Source: Saprospiraceae bacterium
GTDB lineage: Bacteria; Bacteroidota; Bacteroidia; Chitinophagales; Saprospiraceae
Direction: 5' to 3'
NCBI GenBank assembly: GCA_020629715.1
Contig: JAHDCU010000006.1
Location: 124,001-188,000 of the forward strand
DNA: 64,000 bases
In this document: in pieces, positions 50,295 to 60,450 of the stretch
How the letters are laid out: each line of letters opens with the position of its first letter
Position numbering within the stretch: the stretch's first letter is position 1
Notes under the pieces: model-generated
What the model saw: the letters and a program-made list of their open reading frames with translations, nothing else
Told to the model about the DNA's origin: nothing
Database searches by the model: none
Translations under genes and position numbers: made by a program

Positions 50295-51701
50295 GTGATT
50301 GATAAGACCAAAAGCCTAGATGCCATACCCGTATTTATCTCTTGTGCATTGATTTTCGGACTAATATTAATATTTCTAGTGCCTCCTTTTCAATCTCCTG
50401 ATGAAAATAGCCACTTCTATCGGGCCCATCATATAGCAGATGGCTATATGATGGGCGTCAAAACTGAAGATGCTAGACTTGGGGGAATTCTGCCTAAAGA
50501 CTTGAAATCTTACGCAGATTCTTTTCAATATTTGAGATACAACTATAACTCCTGTATTGATTACGAGCGACATAAAATATATTCTAACTGCAAAATCAAT
50601 GAAGAGATCATCTTTGTTGACTTTGCTAATGTAGGTTATTATGCTCCCACGGCTTACCTGCACTTATCACTTTGCGTAAAGGCGGTAGCCATATGTACAG
50701 ATTATGTCGCTGTACAGTTTTATACTACCCGATTATGTGGGCTACTATTATGGATTATGCTGATAGTATTGGCCTTAAGAGAAGCAAATTCAATACAGTG
50801 GTTGATAGCTACTCTTGCACTTCTACCCTCATCCATAGTCTTGCATAGTAGCATCTCTGCAGATACTATTACTAATGGGGTTTGCTTTTATTTAATTGCT
50901 ATGATTGTAGCTAGAATTTTAGAAACGGAAGCACGATTTTCGTACCAAGATTTATTTGTTATACTGTTATTGGCGGTTATGATCACGATTAATAAGGTGG
51001 TTTATAGCGCTATAATACTTTTATGTTTATTGGTCCCCAAGTATAAATTTCCTACCCAACTTAGTAGAGAAAGATTTATAGTTTTGACTTCATTTGTTTT
51101 GTCAGCTACACTTATTTCGTGGTATATCATTGCCGGAGATACTTTTATAGCTTATGACCATTATCATGTAGATTATCGCGATTCACAACAACTCAATTCA
51201 GGTGTTGACCCTATACCACAGTTGTATCATGTGCTACAATCGCCATTACGGTTTCTACAGGTTTTATGTAGCTCCTTTATAGATAGTGCTATGGCAACGT
51301 CTGCACATTATTTAGGAAAGTTTGGCTGGGAACACAATTATCTACCGATGCCAATACTAGTGCTACTTCTGATACAGCTTTTTATCACAGTTTTCGGTCT
51401 TGGATCACGATCTGATGTTGTGCTATTTTGGAGGAAAAGAGCTTTTATCTTTTGCGTAGGAGTGACTATGGTTTTGGCATTAAGTACTGTCCTTTATATG
51501 CAATGGTCGCCAGTGGGGCATGGACAGATATTATCATTATCTGGTAGGTACTTTATACCTATTGTTCCTGTTTTTTGTTTTGGTTTATATGGGATAAAAA
51601 TTGTAAAAGTCAATTTTAAGATTGAACCGTATGTTGTATTGATTTCTATTATTTCATTGTCAAGTACTTGTTATGCGGTTTATCATCGTTACTGGTGTTA
51701 A
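50295..51701 (+). CDS. DUF2142 multi-pass membrane protein
   Basis: The ~468-aa protein has about ten membrane segments and the DUF2142 signature LVPPFQSPDENSHFYRAHH, followed by the large loop with YAPTAYLHLSLCVK. The family resembles GT-C-type glycosyltransferases of cell-surface polysaccharides; its activity is unproven. I use the GTG at 50295, because the frame further up runs through the terminator and into the tRNA. Other starts, such as an internal ATG, would lose part of the first helix. Confidence 0.82.
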   Translation: MIDKTKSLDAIPVFISCALIFGLILIFLVPPFQSPDENSHFYRAHHIADGYMMGVKTEDARLGGILPKDLKSYADSFQYLRYNYNSCIDYERHKIYSNCKINEEIIFVDFANVGYYAPTAYLHLSLCVKAVAICTDYVAVQFYTTRLCGLLLWIMLIVLALREANSIQWLIATLALLPSSIVLHSSISADTITNGVCFYLIAMIVARILETEARFSYQDLFVILLLAVMITINKVVYSAIILLCLLVPKYKFPTQLSRERFIVLTSFVLSATLISWYIIAGDTFIAYDHYHVDYRDSQQLNSGVDPIPQLYHVLQSPLRFLQVLCSSFIDSAMATSAHYLGKFGWEHNYLPMPILVLLLIQLFITVFGLGSRSDVVLFWRKRAFIFCVGVTMVLALSTVLYMQWSPVGHGQILSLSGRYFIPIVPVFCFGLYGIKIVKVNFKIEPYVVLISIISLSSTCYAVYHRYWC

Positions 51702-51769
51702 GTGATCAAAAACCCAAATTGAAGCTAATTTTTGGGAAGTCAATTGATAAAAAAATACCTTGTGAGTAA

Positions 51770-52037
51770 ATGATGATTATGATACGCTTTAATATTATTT
51801 CTTGCACTAGTCTTTTGATTATAAATCTGCTGATTTCAGTCAATGCTATTGCCCAAGGTCTCACAGAAAAATATGCATCTTTTGATATTGGTTTATGGGT
51901 TGGAGGCAATGATTTTGGTGATTATACACCGTTAGATTTACAATTTTCATAGAACTTCATCCGAGAGCCTGAGTACAATTTTGATCATACTTTGGAGTCA
52001 TCTCGTTATTTTCCTTTAGTATGAATCGTTAAATTTA
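51770..52037 (+). pseudogene. Decayed copy of the downstream outer-membrane barrel gene
   Basis: A short frame (signal peptide, then GLTEKYASFDIGLWVGGND) breaks at a TAG at 51950-51952 and a second stop at about 52024. Over 51851-52037 the DNA aligns without gaps to 55769-55955, with a 45-base exact match at 51851-51895. The codon GAG in the intact gene is TAG here. The signal peptide differs from the intact copy. After 52037 the similarity fades; the remaining sequence to 52170 shows nothing I recognise. Confidence 0.85.
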
Positions 52038-52170
52038 TTGCAACCAATATTCTTATCACTTGAATAATAGTTTAATTTATACAGGTGCCTCTCGCCGTTA
52101 TGTTTGCCATCACTAAATCAATAGTCAAAATCATTATTGTCAATGTAAGCCTTTAGCCCTGTCGTGAAAC

Positions 52171-55100
52171 CTATTTTTGAACTAATAACAATTGTAGGTT
52201 ATCATCATTATTTGCGACTAAAACTCCTTTACGGTTTGTTCCGAGTTTTATGCTTGCTGCGGCTCTTGTATTTTTGTTACAGTATACCCCTGTTGATAGT
52301 ATATCATGATCAGCCTTAAAAGTACAATCTCCATTTCCAAACATGATAATACCATTACCCGCATCATATGATGGAGTCTCTGGTTCTGTATTAAATTCAT
52401 TACCAACTATGAAAACATCGAGCTTACCATCTTGATTAAAATCATCTGAGACTAAGCCTCTTGCCGGAGCCGATTGTGCCGCAAATGGTAACTCTTTAAT
52501 ATCAAAATCAAACGCTCCATTATTCTGTACCAATATGCTGGCGAATGTGGTCACATTTACATCATAGGCCTTGTCCAATGTTTTTATAGGCAAGATCTCC
52601 GACAATGATGAAGATGCAAAGTCGCTATATTTTGAAAATTTATTTTCTAAAAATGGCATTTGCTCTGTAGAACATTCTTTTCCTCTTACAGGAACGATCA
52701 TATCCTTGTAAGTGGTTGTAAGTACAATATCATGAGTACCATTGAAGTCAAAGTCATTTGCCACAACTCCAAGAGGTTTATCAAGACTAGGCTTAAATTT
52801 ATTATTAAGTCCCATATTACCAAATACAATATCTAGATCGCCATCATTATCGAAATCATCTACCAATAGTCGTTGCCACCAACCTTTTAATTCATCTAGT
52901 ACTGGTATATTAACTTTGGTTAATTTAGATCCACGTTTAGTAAATATAGAAGGAGCACTCCACTCACCGCATACAACAAGTTCTTTATCACCATCTCCAT
53001 TGATATCGTGAAAAGCGGCATCGGTTATCATACCTGGAAATTCATCTTTTGCGAAAAACTGATCAATTACATCCGTAAATTGACCACCCTCATTGAGCAA
53101 TAAATAAGATGGTGATGGTAGTGGATATTTTCCTGGATTATTCCTAGCACCAACAAATAAATCTAGATCTCCGTCACTATCAATATCCACAGATGCAAGG
53201 GCGCTCGTACTTGATATAATTTCAGGTAGTACATGGCTTTGAGCCAGGGTATAGCTTCCTCTACCATTATTAATGTAGAGTCTATCTTGTGTAAGTTTCT
53301 TTTTATTTTCTATATCACCTCCTCCTCCTGATGCTACGTACAAATCCAAATCTCCATCTCCGTCGCTATCAAAAAAAAGTGCTCCTAAGTCTTCAAACCT
53401 TTTCTCCTGATTGAGCAAAGCTAGATTACTCGATACAAAAGTACCACCCCTTTGTATCATCATTGATCCAGGCGTACCGACACTGCCTCCTAGATAGAAG
53501 TCATCTAAACCATCACCATCTATATCACCAACTGCAATACAAGGGCCTAGCGTAGAATACTTGTGTGGGAGTAATATCTCTTTATTAAAATCATCAAAAT
53601 AATTTTCTTTATGCTTTACTTCGATATTTATTTTATTAGTAAGATCCATCAAAGGACAAATCACCTCTTCGCTAGATTGCTCTATTCTTTCAAGTACTTT
53701 TCTATCTATTCGCATTAAATCATTAAGCTTAACATCCTTTATGCTACTATAAGTCCCATCATTCCATTCTATTTTTATGCTATCGATTTTCGTATTTGTA
53801 CCCAACCCAAAATGAATAACAGGCTCCATGAATGACAGATAACCCCTAGAAAAATTATTATCAACACGTTGTACTTGATCATTATGATACACATATACTT
53901 TTGCCCCTGCAGTGGCATTAAAATCTTGACTATCGTAGATTGACAATCTCAAGTAATTACTACTTGAATTATTTCTAAGTAGTGTAGCTTTTGATTTAAG
54001 GTTGTTAATGACCACATCGAGATCTCCATCATTATCAAGGTCTCCATAAGCAGCTCCATTTGAAAAAGTAGGTTTATCGAAAACCCCTTCTAATTTCTCA
54101 AACTTCTGACCATTCTTGTTTTTAAATATGACATTAAATGTTGGATTAGAATCGGCTTGCTGTAATAATTGAAAGTAATCTTCTTGAGTAAAATTTGCTT
54201 TACCAATTTCATTGGACTTTTCATTTACTAACTTTTGATAATCTTGGTTTTTAGTATCACGAAAAAAACCATTGGTAACAAGATAGTCCTTGAATCCATC
54301 GTTATCAAAATCTGCAAGTAAAGGGGCCCAACTCCAATCCGTCTTTGCAACGCCTAGTTGATTTGAAATTTCTATGAAATCACCGTATCTAATACCTTTC
54401 AATAGTGAGTTATACATATACTGTGGAAGAAAATTGAATGTATCCTTCAAAATTCGAAACTTCTTTACATTCATGGATTCCATCAAAGTCTTACTTCTAA
54501 AATGATCATCTGGGGTCATGTCGACCAGAGCTATATCTAGTATTCCGTCATTATCATAGTCCGCTGCATCACAACCCATGGAAAAAAACGAAGAATGTTT
54601 TATATGTCGCTTACCGACCTCTTGGAAGGTACCATTGCTCTGATTTTTATAGAGATAATCTGGCAAGAAATAGTCATTGGTACAGAAAACATCTGGGTAG
54701 TTATCGTCATTAAAATCAGCAATTTGATGACCTAGACCAAAAGCGATACTATTGCAACCCCTAGAAGCAGCTTCATTTTTGAATTTTCCAGAGGTATTGA
54801 TATAAAGTGCATTTTGTATTTCTACCTTCTTTTCGAGACTTAACTCATCTTGATACTTCTTTAGCCAAGCATACGGAGAGTTTGCCATTCGCCTTTTACC
54901 ATGATTACTCAGCCACATATCCAAGTCACCGTCATTATCTACATCAAAAAAAGTGCTGTGAATTGATCGTTGACGAGAGTCTAAACCATAGGCCTTGGCA
55001 GATTCAGAAAAAGTAAGATCTCCATTATTAATGTATAATTCATTCTGGAGCTTATTGGGGACATCCGTTGGACCAGAGTTACAAACATAGATATCAAGAT

Positions 55101-55512
55101 ATCCATCCGAATTGATATCTACCAATGTTACCCCCATTGACCATTTGTCTGATATTAAATTCGCTGATGCCGTTATATCTTCAAACCTTAGCTCTCCCTT
55201 ATTTAAATATAATTTATTCGATACGTCGTTACCGGTAAAAAAAATATCTGCAAGACCGTCATTATTAAAATCTCCTAAAGCAACACCACCACCATTATAC
55301 ATGTAATCAAACGTATTTATATTTCTTGAAGGAGATTCCTGAATATCATTCATAAAATCAAGTCCTGAAACGGATGATTCTATTGGAGTAAACGAAAACT
55401 CCTCGTGAATGCTATCGGATGATTGTTTGACATCGGGGGCACATCTTGTAAGCAATAATAAGAAAGCACAGAAAATAAAACTGTAGATAAATACATGGTC
55501 ATTATGAATCAT
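52171..55512 (-). CDS. FG-GAP/VCBS-repeat lipoprotein with ASPIC/UnbV domain
   Basis: The 1113-aa protein has a lipoprotein signal (AFLLLLTRCAPD, cysteine about 24) and repeated calcium-binding FG-GAP/VCBS motifs such as VALGDFNNDGLADIFFTGND, FDVDNDGDLDMWLSNHG, AAYGDLDNDGDLDVVINN and AVGDIDGDGLDDFYLGGS, which build one or two beta propellers. An ASPIC/UnbV domain lies near residues 540-610 (TAGAKVYVYHNDQVQRVDNN, HFGLGTNTKIDSIKIEWNDG). Such proteins are common near SusC/SusD systems in Bacteroidota, but none is nearby. It may bind polysaccharide or protein at the outer surface. Confidence 0.92.
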   Translation of the reverse strand: MIHNDHVFIYSFIFCAFLLLLTRCAPDVKQSSDSIHEEFSFTPIESSVSGLDFMNDIQESPSRNINTFDYMYNGGGVALGDFNNDGLADIFFTGNDVSNKLYLNKGELRFEDITASANLISDKWSMGVTLVDINSDGYLDIYVCNSGPTDVPNKLQNELYINNGDLTFSESAKAYGLDSRQRSIHSTFFDVDNDGDLDMWLSNHGKRRMANSPYAWLKKYQDELSLEKKVEIQNALYINTSGKFKNEAASRGCNSIAFGLGHQIADFNDDNYPDVFCTNDYFLPDYLYKNQSNGTFQEVGKRHIKHSSFFSMGCDAADYDNDGILDIALVDMTPDDHFRSKTLMESMNVKKFRILKDTFNFLPQYMYNSLLKGIRYGDFIEISNQLGVAKTDWSWAPLLADFDNDGFKDYLVTNGFFRDTKNQDYQKLVNEKSNEIGKANFTQEDYFQLLQQADSNPTFNVIFKNKNGQKFEKLEGVFDKPTFSNGAAYGDLDNDGDLDVVINNLKSKATLLRNNSSSNYLRLSIYDSQDFNATAGAKVYVYHNDQVQRVDNNFSRGYLSFMEPVIHFGLGTNTKIDSIKIEWNDGTYSSIKDVKLNDLMRIDRKVLERIEQSSEEVICPLMDLTNKINIEVKHKENYFDDFNKEILLPHKYSTLGPCIAVGDIDGDGLDDFYLGGSVGTPGSMMIQRGGTFVSSNLALLNQEKRFEDLGALFFDSDGDGDLDLYVASGGGGDIENKKKLTQDRLYINNGRGSYTLAQSHVLPEIISSTSALASVDIDSDGDLDLFVGARNNPGKYPLPSPSYLLLNEGGQFTDVIDQFFAKDEFPGMITDAAFHDINGDGDKELVVCGEWSAPSIFTKRGSKLTKVNIPVLDELKGWWQRLLVDDFDNDGDLDIVFGNMGLNNKFKPSLDKPLGVVANDFDFNGTHDIVLTTTYKDMIVPVRGKECSTEQMPFLENKFSKYSDFASSSLSEILPIKTLDKAYDVNVTTFASILVQNNGAFDFDIKELPFAAQSAPARGLVSDDFNQDGKLDVFIVGNEFNTEPETPSYDAGNGIIMFGNGDCTFKADHDILSTGVYCNKNTRAAASIKLGTNRKGVLVANNDDNLQLLLVQK

Positions 55513-55708
55513 AATCTTAAAGTAGTTATCAATGCAAGATACTGGATTCCTTGATAATACTCCACAGCTTAGTTATAAGATATGAGGGGTATAAAGTCAG
55601 AGTGAATTGGTTCATAATTCAATTAATATTGAGTTTATTTTATCTAAAAATACGATGGTTAAAAAGATTATTAACTTTAGCATTTATGACATGAGTAATT
55701 TTTAATCA

Positions 55709-56482
55709 ATGACTAGAACACTTTATTATTTTTTGAGCCTTTGTTTTTTAATCCATTACTCGCTCGATGCCCAAGGTCTCACAGAAAAATATGCATCTTT
55801 TGATATTGGTTTAGGAGTGGGAGCAATAGACTTTGGGGATTATAATAACTTATGTTTACAATTTTCAGAGAATTCCATCCGAGAGCTTGAGTACAATTTT
55901 GATCATACTTTGGAGTCATCTAGTTATTTTCCTTTAATACTACAGCTGAAATTTGGTAAATACGAGGGGTTGAGTCACAGTGTATTTTTTGACTTACCCC
56001 TTCAAGGGAAAGGTATAGGTAAGTTTGGATATTCCATAGGATACAATTTTGCGCAACCTATAGGGATATATGATCTATTGATACGACCTTCTGTAGCTAT
56101 TTCATCTGGTGAAGCTTCATATCATATAGATAACTTTCAAGTCGATACTATAGGCATTATTTTAAAGGATACTGACTATATTGATACTGAAGTGGATATG
56201 CGACTTTCTGAAAATGCAACTTTGATTACACCAGGATTGGAGCTGAGTTTTTTGATAGAACAAAAGATAGCTGTATGGGTAAAGGCGTCTTATGATATAC
56301 CGATCTCTGACCAGTCGGAGTCATTTATTTTTTCTGCTAATGATTACGATAGCACTAAACTTGATTATACTGATAGTTTTCAAGGTATGACTGTTAATGG
56401 TGATAATCCACCCCAAGAAATATTTTCTTTTAGTCCTGTGATCTGGTCTTTCGGTGTAAGTACTTACTATAACAGAGAGTAG
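55709..56482 (+). CDS. Outer membrane beta-barrel-like protein
   Basis: A signal peptide (TRTLYYFLSLCFLIHYSLDA) precedes a 257-aa beta-rich protein with alternating amphipathic strands (YASFDIGLGVGAIDFGDY, FPLILQLKFGKYEGLSHSV, KFGYSIGYNFAQPIG) and the end PVIWSFGVSTYYNRE. A small outer-membrane barrel is likely. A damaged copy of its first ~60 codons lies at 51851-52037, beyond the FG-GAP gene. The family is unknown to me. Confidence 0.75.
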   Translation: MTRTLYYFLSLCFLIHYSLDAQGLTEKYASFDIGLGVGAIDFGDYNNLCLQFSENSIRELEYNFDHTLESSSYFPLILQLKFGKYEGLSHSVFFDLPLQGKGIGKFGYSIGYNFAQPIGIYDLLIRPSVAISSGEASYHIDNFQVDTIGIILKDTDYIDTEVDMRLSENATLITPGLELSFLIEQKIAVWVKASYDIPISDQSESFIFSANDYDSTKLDYTDSFQGMTVNGDNPPQEIFSFSPVIWSFGVSTYYNRE

Positions 56483-56490
56483 GTAAAAGA

Positions 56491-58089
56491 TTATTTTGGC
56501 TCTTTGACAAAACCATATTTACCCTTATATTTTACCTTTCTATAGTTCTGGGCAATACTTTTGTAGTCTTCAATTTCATCAAATACAAAAGGTAGTTTGA
56601 TGAGACCATCCTTGTCTATCATACCTAGTTTATTTTTCTTTTTGGCAATGTAGTACTTGATTTTATTCTTGTAGTTTATTGTTACATCCTTAAGTATTTC
56701 ATCCACAGCCCGAGATTCATCACCAATTATATAATCAGCAATAGGGACATATTTTTTACTCAAAACTCCTTTTTTAGGTGTACTCAAAAAACGTTTATAC
56801 TTGGGAAGGATCTGATAAGAACCTATGAGTTCTTTGATGATATTGCCGTCGTGATCTACTAGTTTTTTATGATTTTTATCCATCTGCAGATAGATAATAT
56901 CTTCACCAATCACATCTATATTTTTAATAGAATCAGAAAGTATAATTTCACCTTTTAGATTGTATAGGGTCTTAAATGATATTTTATTGTTTCTGCGTTT
57001 TCTTTTTTCGCTGCTAGTAAAAAATAAATTTTGCTTTAGGTAAGCATATTTATGCTCGCATGGTATCAGTTGCTTATCCGCTATGATATCATAAAGCCCG
57101 TACAAGGAGTCACGATTCATATTTCTATAGATGCCGGTACTTCCTCTTGCACCATTGAGTTTTCCAAATTTAGTACGAACAGCCTTAGTTTTATAATCGA
57201 TAATAAAACTTTGTTTACCATCGAATGCCAAAATGAGGTCAGTGTTTTTAACATGATAAGCCATATCCAAATTCGAAGCTATTTTTTGCTTAGTTGGTAT
57301 ATGTATGAGATCTACTTTTTCATCTTTCTTACCGAAGGTAAAGTAGTCACCGACCACATAACGAATTCTTAAATCATTGGGAGCATATAATTCTTCCATC
57401 CTAGAATTATATAGGCTTAACTTTTGATCTTTCTGTAGGACGATATATTTATCATCATATATATCGACTACTTTAAATCCGTCAAACGTATTTATTTTCT
57501 TACCATCCTTTATGACCGCTTTGATAGATTTACCTTGTTGAATGATCAAAATTTTATCTGCAATAACTGAGATATTCCATTTTGGATAAAATTGTGCAAG
57601 TGTATCTCCGCTAGATTTTGAGGTCAATGTGATTTTACCAGAGTTTTTCTTAAGAGGTACATCCTCAATATTATAATCAACGAAGTCAATCTGTTGTTTC
57701 AGCTCCTCTATCACCTTTTCTGCTTGTGCCATATTGTAGCTACCTCTCTGTCTATCGCTCAGGTCTTTGTACTCTGTTTTATCCACTTCATAACCCTCAT
57801 AATCATAATAGAGCTGTACATTATTCTTCACGGCACCTATGATCTCCATCTCATGATAAATATAGAGACTCGAAAATTCAATAGGTAATATAACTTCATT
57901 ATCAACAGTTCTCAGCCCCCATAATTTATCCTTTCTTACCTCTATGAGACTAGGATTTTCTGTAATCTTATTATTAACTCTAATATCATCAACATTATCG
58001 AATATAGGTGGTACGACCCAATCCAAACCCTCTTGTGTAAATCCATCAGCAATAAGGAGTGAAAAAACAACAAGCATAAAATACTTCAT
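56491..58089 (-). CDS. Exported WG-repeat protein
   Basis: A signal peptide (MKYFMLVVFSLLIADGFTQ) leads a 532-aa protein with degenerate WG/KWG-type repeats, each of a short strand pair plus loop: KLWGLRTVDNEVILPIEFSS, SLYGLYDIIADKQLIPCEHK, KLGMIDKDGLIKLPFVFDEI and KYGFVKEPK at the end. Many WG-repeat proteins are envelope proteins of unknown function. It stands alone between the barrel gene and the following cluster, divergent from it by 106 bases. Confidence 0.82.
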   Translation of the reverse strand: MKYFMLVVFSLLIADGFTQEGLDWVVPPIFDNVDDIRVNNKITENPSLIEVRKDKLWGLRTVDNEVILPIEFSSLYIYHEMEIIGAVKNNVQLYYDYEGYEVDKTEYKDLSDRQRGSYNMAQAEKVIEELKQQIDFVDYNIEDVPLKKNSGKITLTSKSSGDTLAQFYPKWNISVIADKILIIQQGKSIKAVIKDGKKINTFDGFKVVDIYDDKYIVLQKDQKLSLYNSRMEELYAPNDLRIRYVVGDYFTFGKKDEKVDLIHIPTKQKIASNLDMAYHVKNTDLILAFDGKQSFIIDYKTKAVRTKFGKLNGARGSTGIYRNMNRDSLYGLYDIIADKQLIPCEHKYAYLKQNLFFTSSEKRKRRNNKISFKTLYNLKGEIILSDSIKNIDVIGEDIIYLQMDKNHKKLVDHDGNIIKELIGSYQILPKYKRFLSTPKKGVLSKKYVPIADYIIGDESRAVDEILKDVTINYKNKIKYYIAKKKNKLGMIDKDGLIKLPFVFDEIEDYKSIAQNYRKVKYKGKYGFVKEPK

Positions 58090-58195
58090 ACAACTAAATT
58101 TAGGGGTAAAAATAAAAGATTGTTCTGCTAAAGAAAGAATGATGGTCTTAAAGTTTAATCCCTATATTTAATCTTGAAAATAACCTAAAGGGCCT

Positions 58196-58675
58196 ATGAA
58201 TTTTGTTATCCCAAGTATATCTAAAACCTCAGTATTGATACTTACCGCGGTATCTCTTATACTATTTACTGATTGTAGATCATCCAAGATCACAGGTGAA
58301 ACAAGGGTAATAGAAAAGAGTACTCCGGGTACTATTGTACTGTCCTCAGCAGGGTATGGAAAGATCAAAAGGACGTCCGTCAATAATGCGATTGAAAATG
58401 CTGCACGTAATATCTTACTTAGAGGAATACCCGATTCTAATCAATCTACCCCTCTGTTAGGATTAGGTGCAGAACAGGTTTTTGCAAAAAAGAAAAACTA
58501 CTTCGAGAATTTCTTTGATAAGGACTTGGAAAAGTTTGTCTTACGAAGAGAGATCCTTAGTTATAATTTTTTTAATATCAATACACCTTCCAGTGAAGTT
58601 TTAGTATCATTCAACCTAGATGCTTTACGTAGGCACTTGGAGCAAGATGGTATCATTAGATCTTTCGGTATTTAA
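58196..58675 (+). CDS. LPP20-like exported protein, first gene of the envelope cluster
   Basis: This 159-aa protein has a hydrophobic N-terminus (VLILTAVSLILFTDC) whose cysteine near residue 27 could be a lipid anchor; an Asp before the Cys makes the lipobox unusual. The following AGYGKIKRTSVNNAIENAAR resembles the LPP20/FlgT N-terminal pattern of G-x-G followed by Ala-rich helix. The rest is mixed alpha/beta. Gaps of 22, 7, -8, -14 and -1 bases join the six genes from here to 63172, so they are likely one transcript. Confidence 0.65.
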   Translation: MNFVIPSISKTSVLILTAVSLILFTDCRSSKITGETRVIEKSTPGTIVLSSAGYGKIKRTSVNNAIENAARNILLRGIPDSNQSTPLLGLGAEQVFAKKKNYFENFFDKDLEKFVLRREILSYNFFNINTPSSEVLVSFNLDALRRHLEQDGIIRSFGI

Positions 58676-58697
58676 ATAGAATTTTCAAAACAGCCCT

Positions 58698-59591
58698 ATG
58701 ATTAATACAACATTCATTTACCGACCTATTGGTGCTATGATCCTTTTGATCTGGTCTATGGGAATGTATGCTCAGGATGATACAAAATCAGTCAAAACAG
58801 TGCAACCTAAAATTATGGTTGTTCCGTATACAAGTGCTGAAAAAAGTATTTCAAAAGAGCTTCAAAACAATGACCTGGTTAGGCTCGCTATTTCTAAAGT
58901 AAAAGAGGCTTTTGACCGTAGAAACTTTCCTACTATAGACCTCAACGCTAAATTGAGATTGCTCCAAAATGATAAGGTCATGGAAATGTCTAACCAAACT
59001 TCGATCAAGCAAGAACTCATAGAAATAAGCGGAGCAGATATGTATGTAGAAACTGAAGCCAATATCAATAGATCATCTAGTGGCAATAGTGTTACCGTTA
59101 TACTATCGGCTTACGATGCTTTTACGGGAGTCTCTCTAGCTAATAAATCAGGTGTTTCTCCTCGATTTTTTACAGAAAGTTATGAGCAATTGGTGGATAA
59201 AGCCCTTGAAGAGATGACCGATGATTTTATGAATCTCCTTCAGATAAAATTTGATGATATCAATGCGAATGGTCGAATGCTATCTATGAACATTAGCTTT
59301 GCCGAAGACTCAGAATTTGATATGGATTATGAATTTGATGATCTGGATCTACTCTCTGATCGTATTGAAGATTGGTTTGTCAAGAATAGCTACAATGAGC
59401 AATATCACATACAGGGAGTCACCGCCACTAAAATGATCGTTGATGAATTTAGAGTACCGCTAAAAACTGAAAATGGCTCCAATTTCAGAATCTCAAAATT
59501 TGTACAAAAATTTAGAAAGTATCTAAAATCCCTTGGGTTAAGCTCATCACGTGATCTACAAGGAGGCCGTATTTTTATCACAATAAATTGA
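58698..59591 (+). CDS. DUF6175-like exported protein of the envelope cluster
   Basis: The 297-aa protein has a signal peptide (MILLIWSMGMYAQ; the ATG at 58737 is an alternative start). PKIMVVPYTSAEKSISKELQ, then a helix and LNAKLRLLQNDKVMEMS, resembles the DUF6175 family and the CsgG/LpoB-like fold. ISGADMYVETEANIN fits the G-A-[DEQ]-x-[IV] strand of that fold. An acidic stretch (FDMDYEFDDLDLLSD) lies in the second half. Second of six coupled genes. Confidence 0.7.
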   Translation: MINTTFIYRPIGAMILLIWSMGMYAQDDTKSVKTVQPKIMVVPYTSAEKSISKELQNNDLVRLAISKVKEAFDRRNFPTIDLNAKLRLLQNDKVMEMSNQTSIKQELIEISGADMYVETEANINRSSSGNSVTVILSAYDAFTGVSLANKSGVSPRFFTESYEQLVDKALEEMTDDFMNLLQIKFDDINANGRMLSMNISFAEDSEFDMDYEFDDLDLLSDRIEDWFVKNSYNEQYHIQGVTATKMIVDEFRVPLKTENGSNFRISKFVQKFRKYLKSLGLSSSRDLQGGRIFITIN

Positions 59592-59598
59592 TAGTCAG

Positions 59599-60450
59599 AT
59601 GAATAAAATAAAATATGTTACCTCGAAATACCTTTTGCATGTCATACTAATATTGGGATTAGGAAGCACCATCTCCAATGGACAAGGCATCGTAATCCAA
59701 AAATCAGATAGTCAAATACAAGAGGTACAAGCTGATCAGATTGCAAAAAGAGTGAGTAATGCCATCACTGACGCTTATCCTAATCTCATACTGGAGTTAG
59801 GTATGATCGAAGATAGAGTTGAACAAATGAGTGGTTTAGATTCGAAAATTGTGTTTCGATCTATACTCAGCTTTCAGGTATATAACATATTGGATGAACA
59901 ATTTTTGGGTTCTTTCGATATCAGCATACAAGGTTCGGCAGATACAAAGCAGAAAGCAGCTATGTCAAGTCTTCGTGAAATTCGGCGTAAAAAAACAAAA
60001 ATCAACGATCAATTATCAAAACTAAATGATGTGCTGAAGGTAGATTGTACTCAAGTTGATCAGGCTATAAAGCGATATGAATCCCAAGAGAGATATGGGC
60101 TAGCTTTAGCACTGGCTAAAACACATGGAGATTGTCCAAATCAATCTGCCGCATTAGATCGGATATATACGGCTTATCAAGAAAGAAATTGTAATACTTA
60201 TGTGACCAAAGCAGAAGCCTTGATCGCTGCACGTGAATATAGACAAGCTATACTTACAATAATGCAGGCTAGCCCCAAAAGTAGATGTAGCGATGACCTA
60301 CAACGTATAAATAAATTACTAGACGAAAAAGTCACCCAAGAGCAGCAGGCTAATTGGGATATCTATAAGTCTTATTTTACGGCGATATCATCTCAAAATA
60401 TGGGTCCTTTAATCAATATGATATCCCTCAGAGAGCTACGTTATGATTAG
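59599..60450 (+). CDS. Exported protein with helical-repeat C-terminus (envelope cluster)
   Basis: A signal peptide (YLLHVILILGLGSTISNGQ) precedes a ~130-residue alpha/beta part (AKRVSNAITDAYPNLILELG, GSFDISIQGSADTKQKAAMS) and a helical part with a cysteine pattern and TPR-like repeats (AIKRYESQERYGLALALAKT, KAEALIAAREYRQAILTIMQ). The TPR-like end suggests protein contacts within a complex. The start of the next gene overlaps by 8 bases. Third of six. Confidence 0.65.
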   Translation: MNKIKYVTSKYLLHVILILGLGSTISNGQGIVIQKSDSQIQEVQADQIAKRVSNAITDAYPNLILELGMIEDRVEQMSGLDSKIVFRSILSFQVYNILDEQFLGSFDISIQGSADTKQKAAMSSLREIRRKKTKINDQLSKLNDVLKVDCTQVDQAIKRYESQERYGLALALAKTHGDCPNQSAALDRIYTAYQERNCNTYVTKAEALIAAREYRQAILTIMQASPKSRCSDDLQRINKLLDEKVTQEQQANWDIYKSYFTAISSQNMGPLINMISLRELRYD

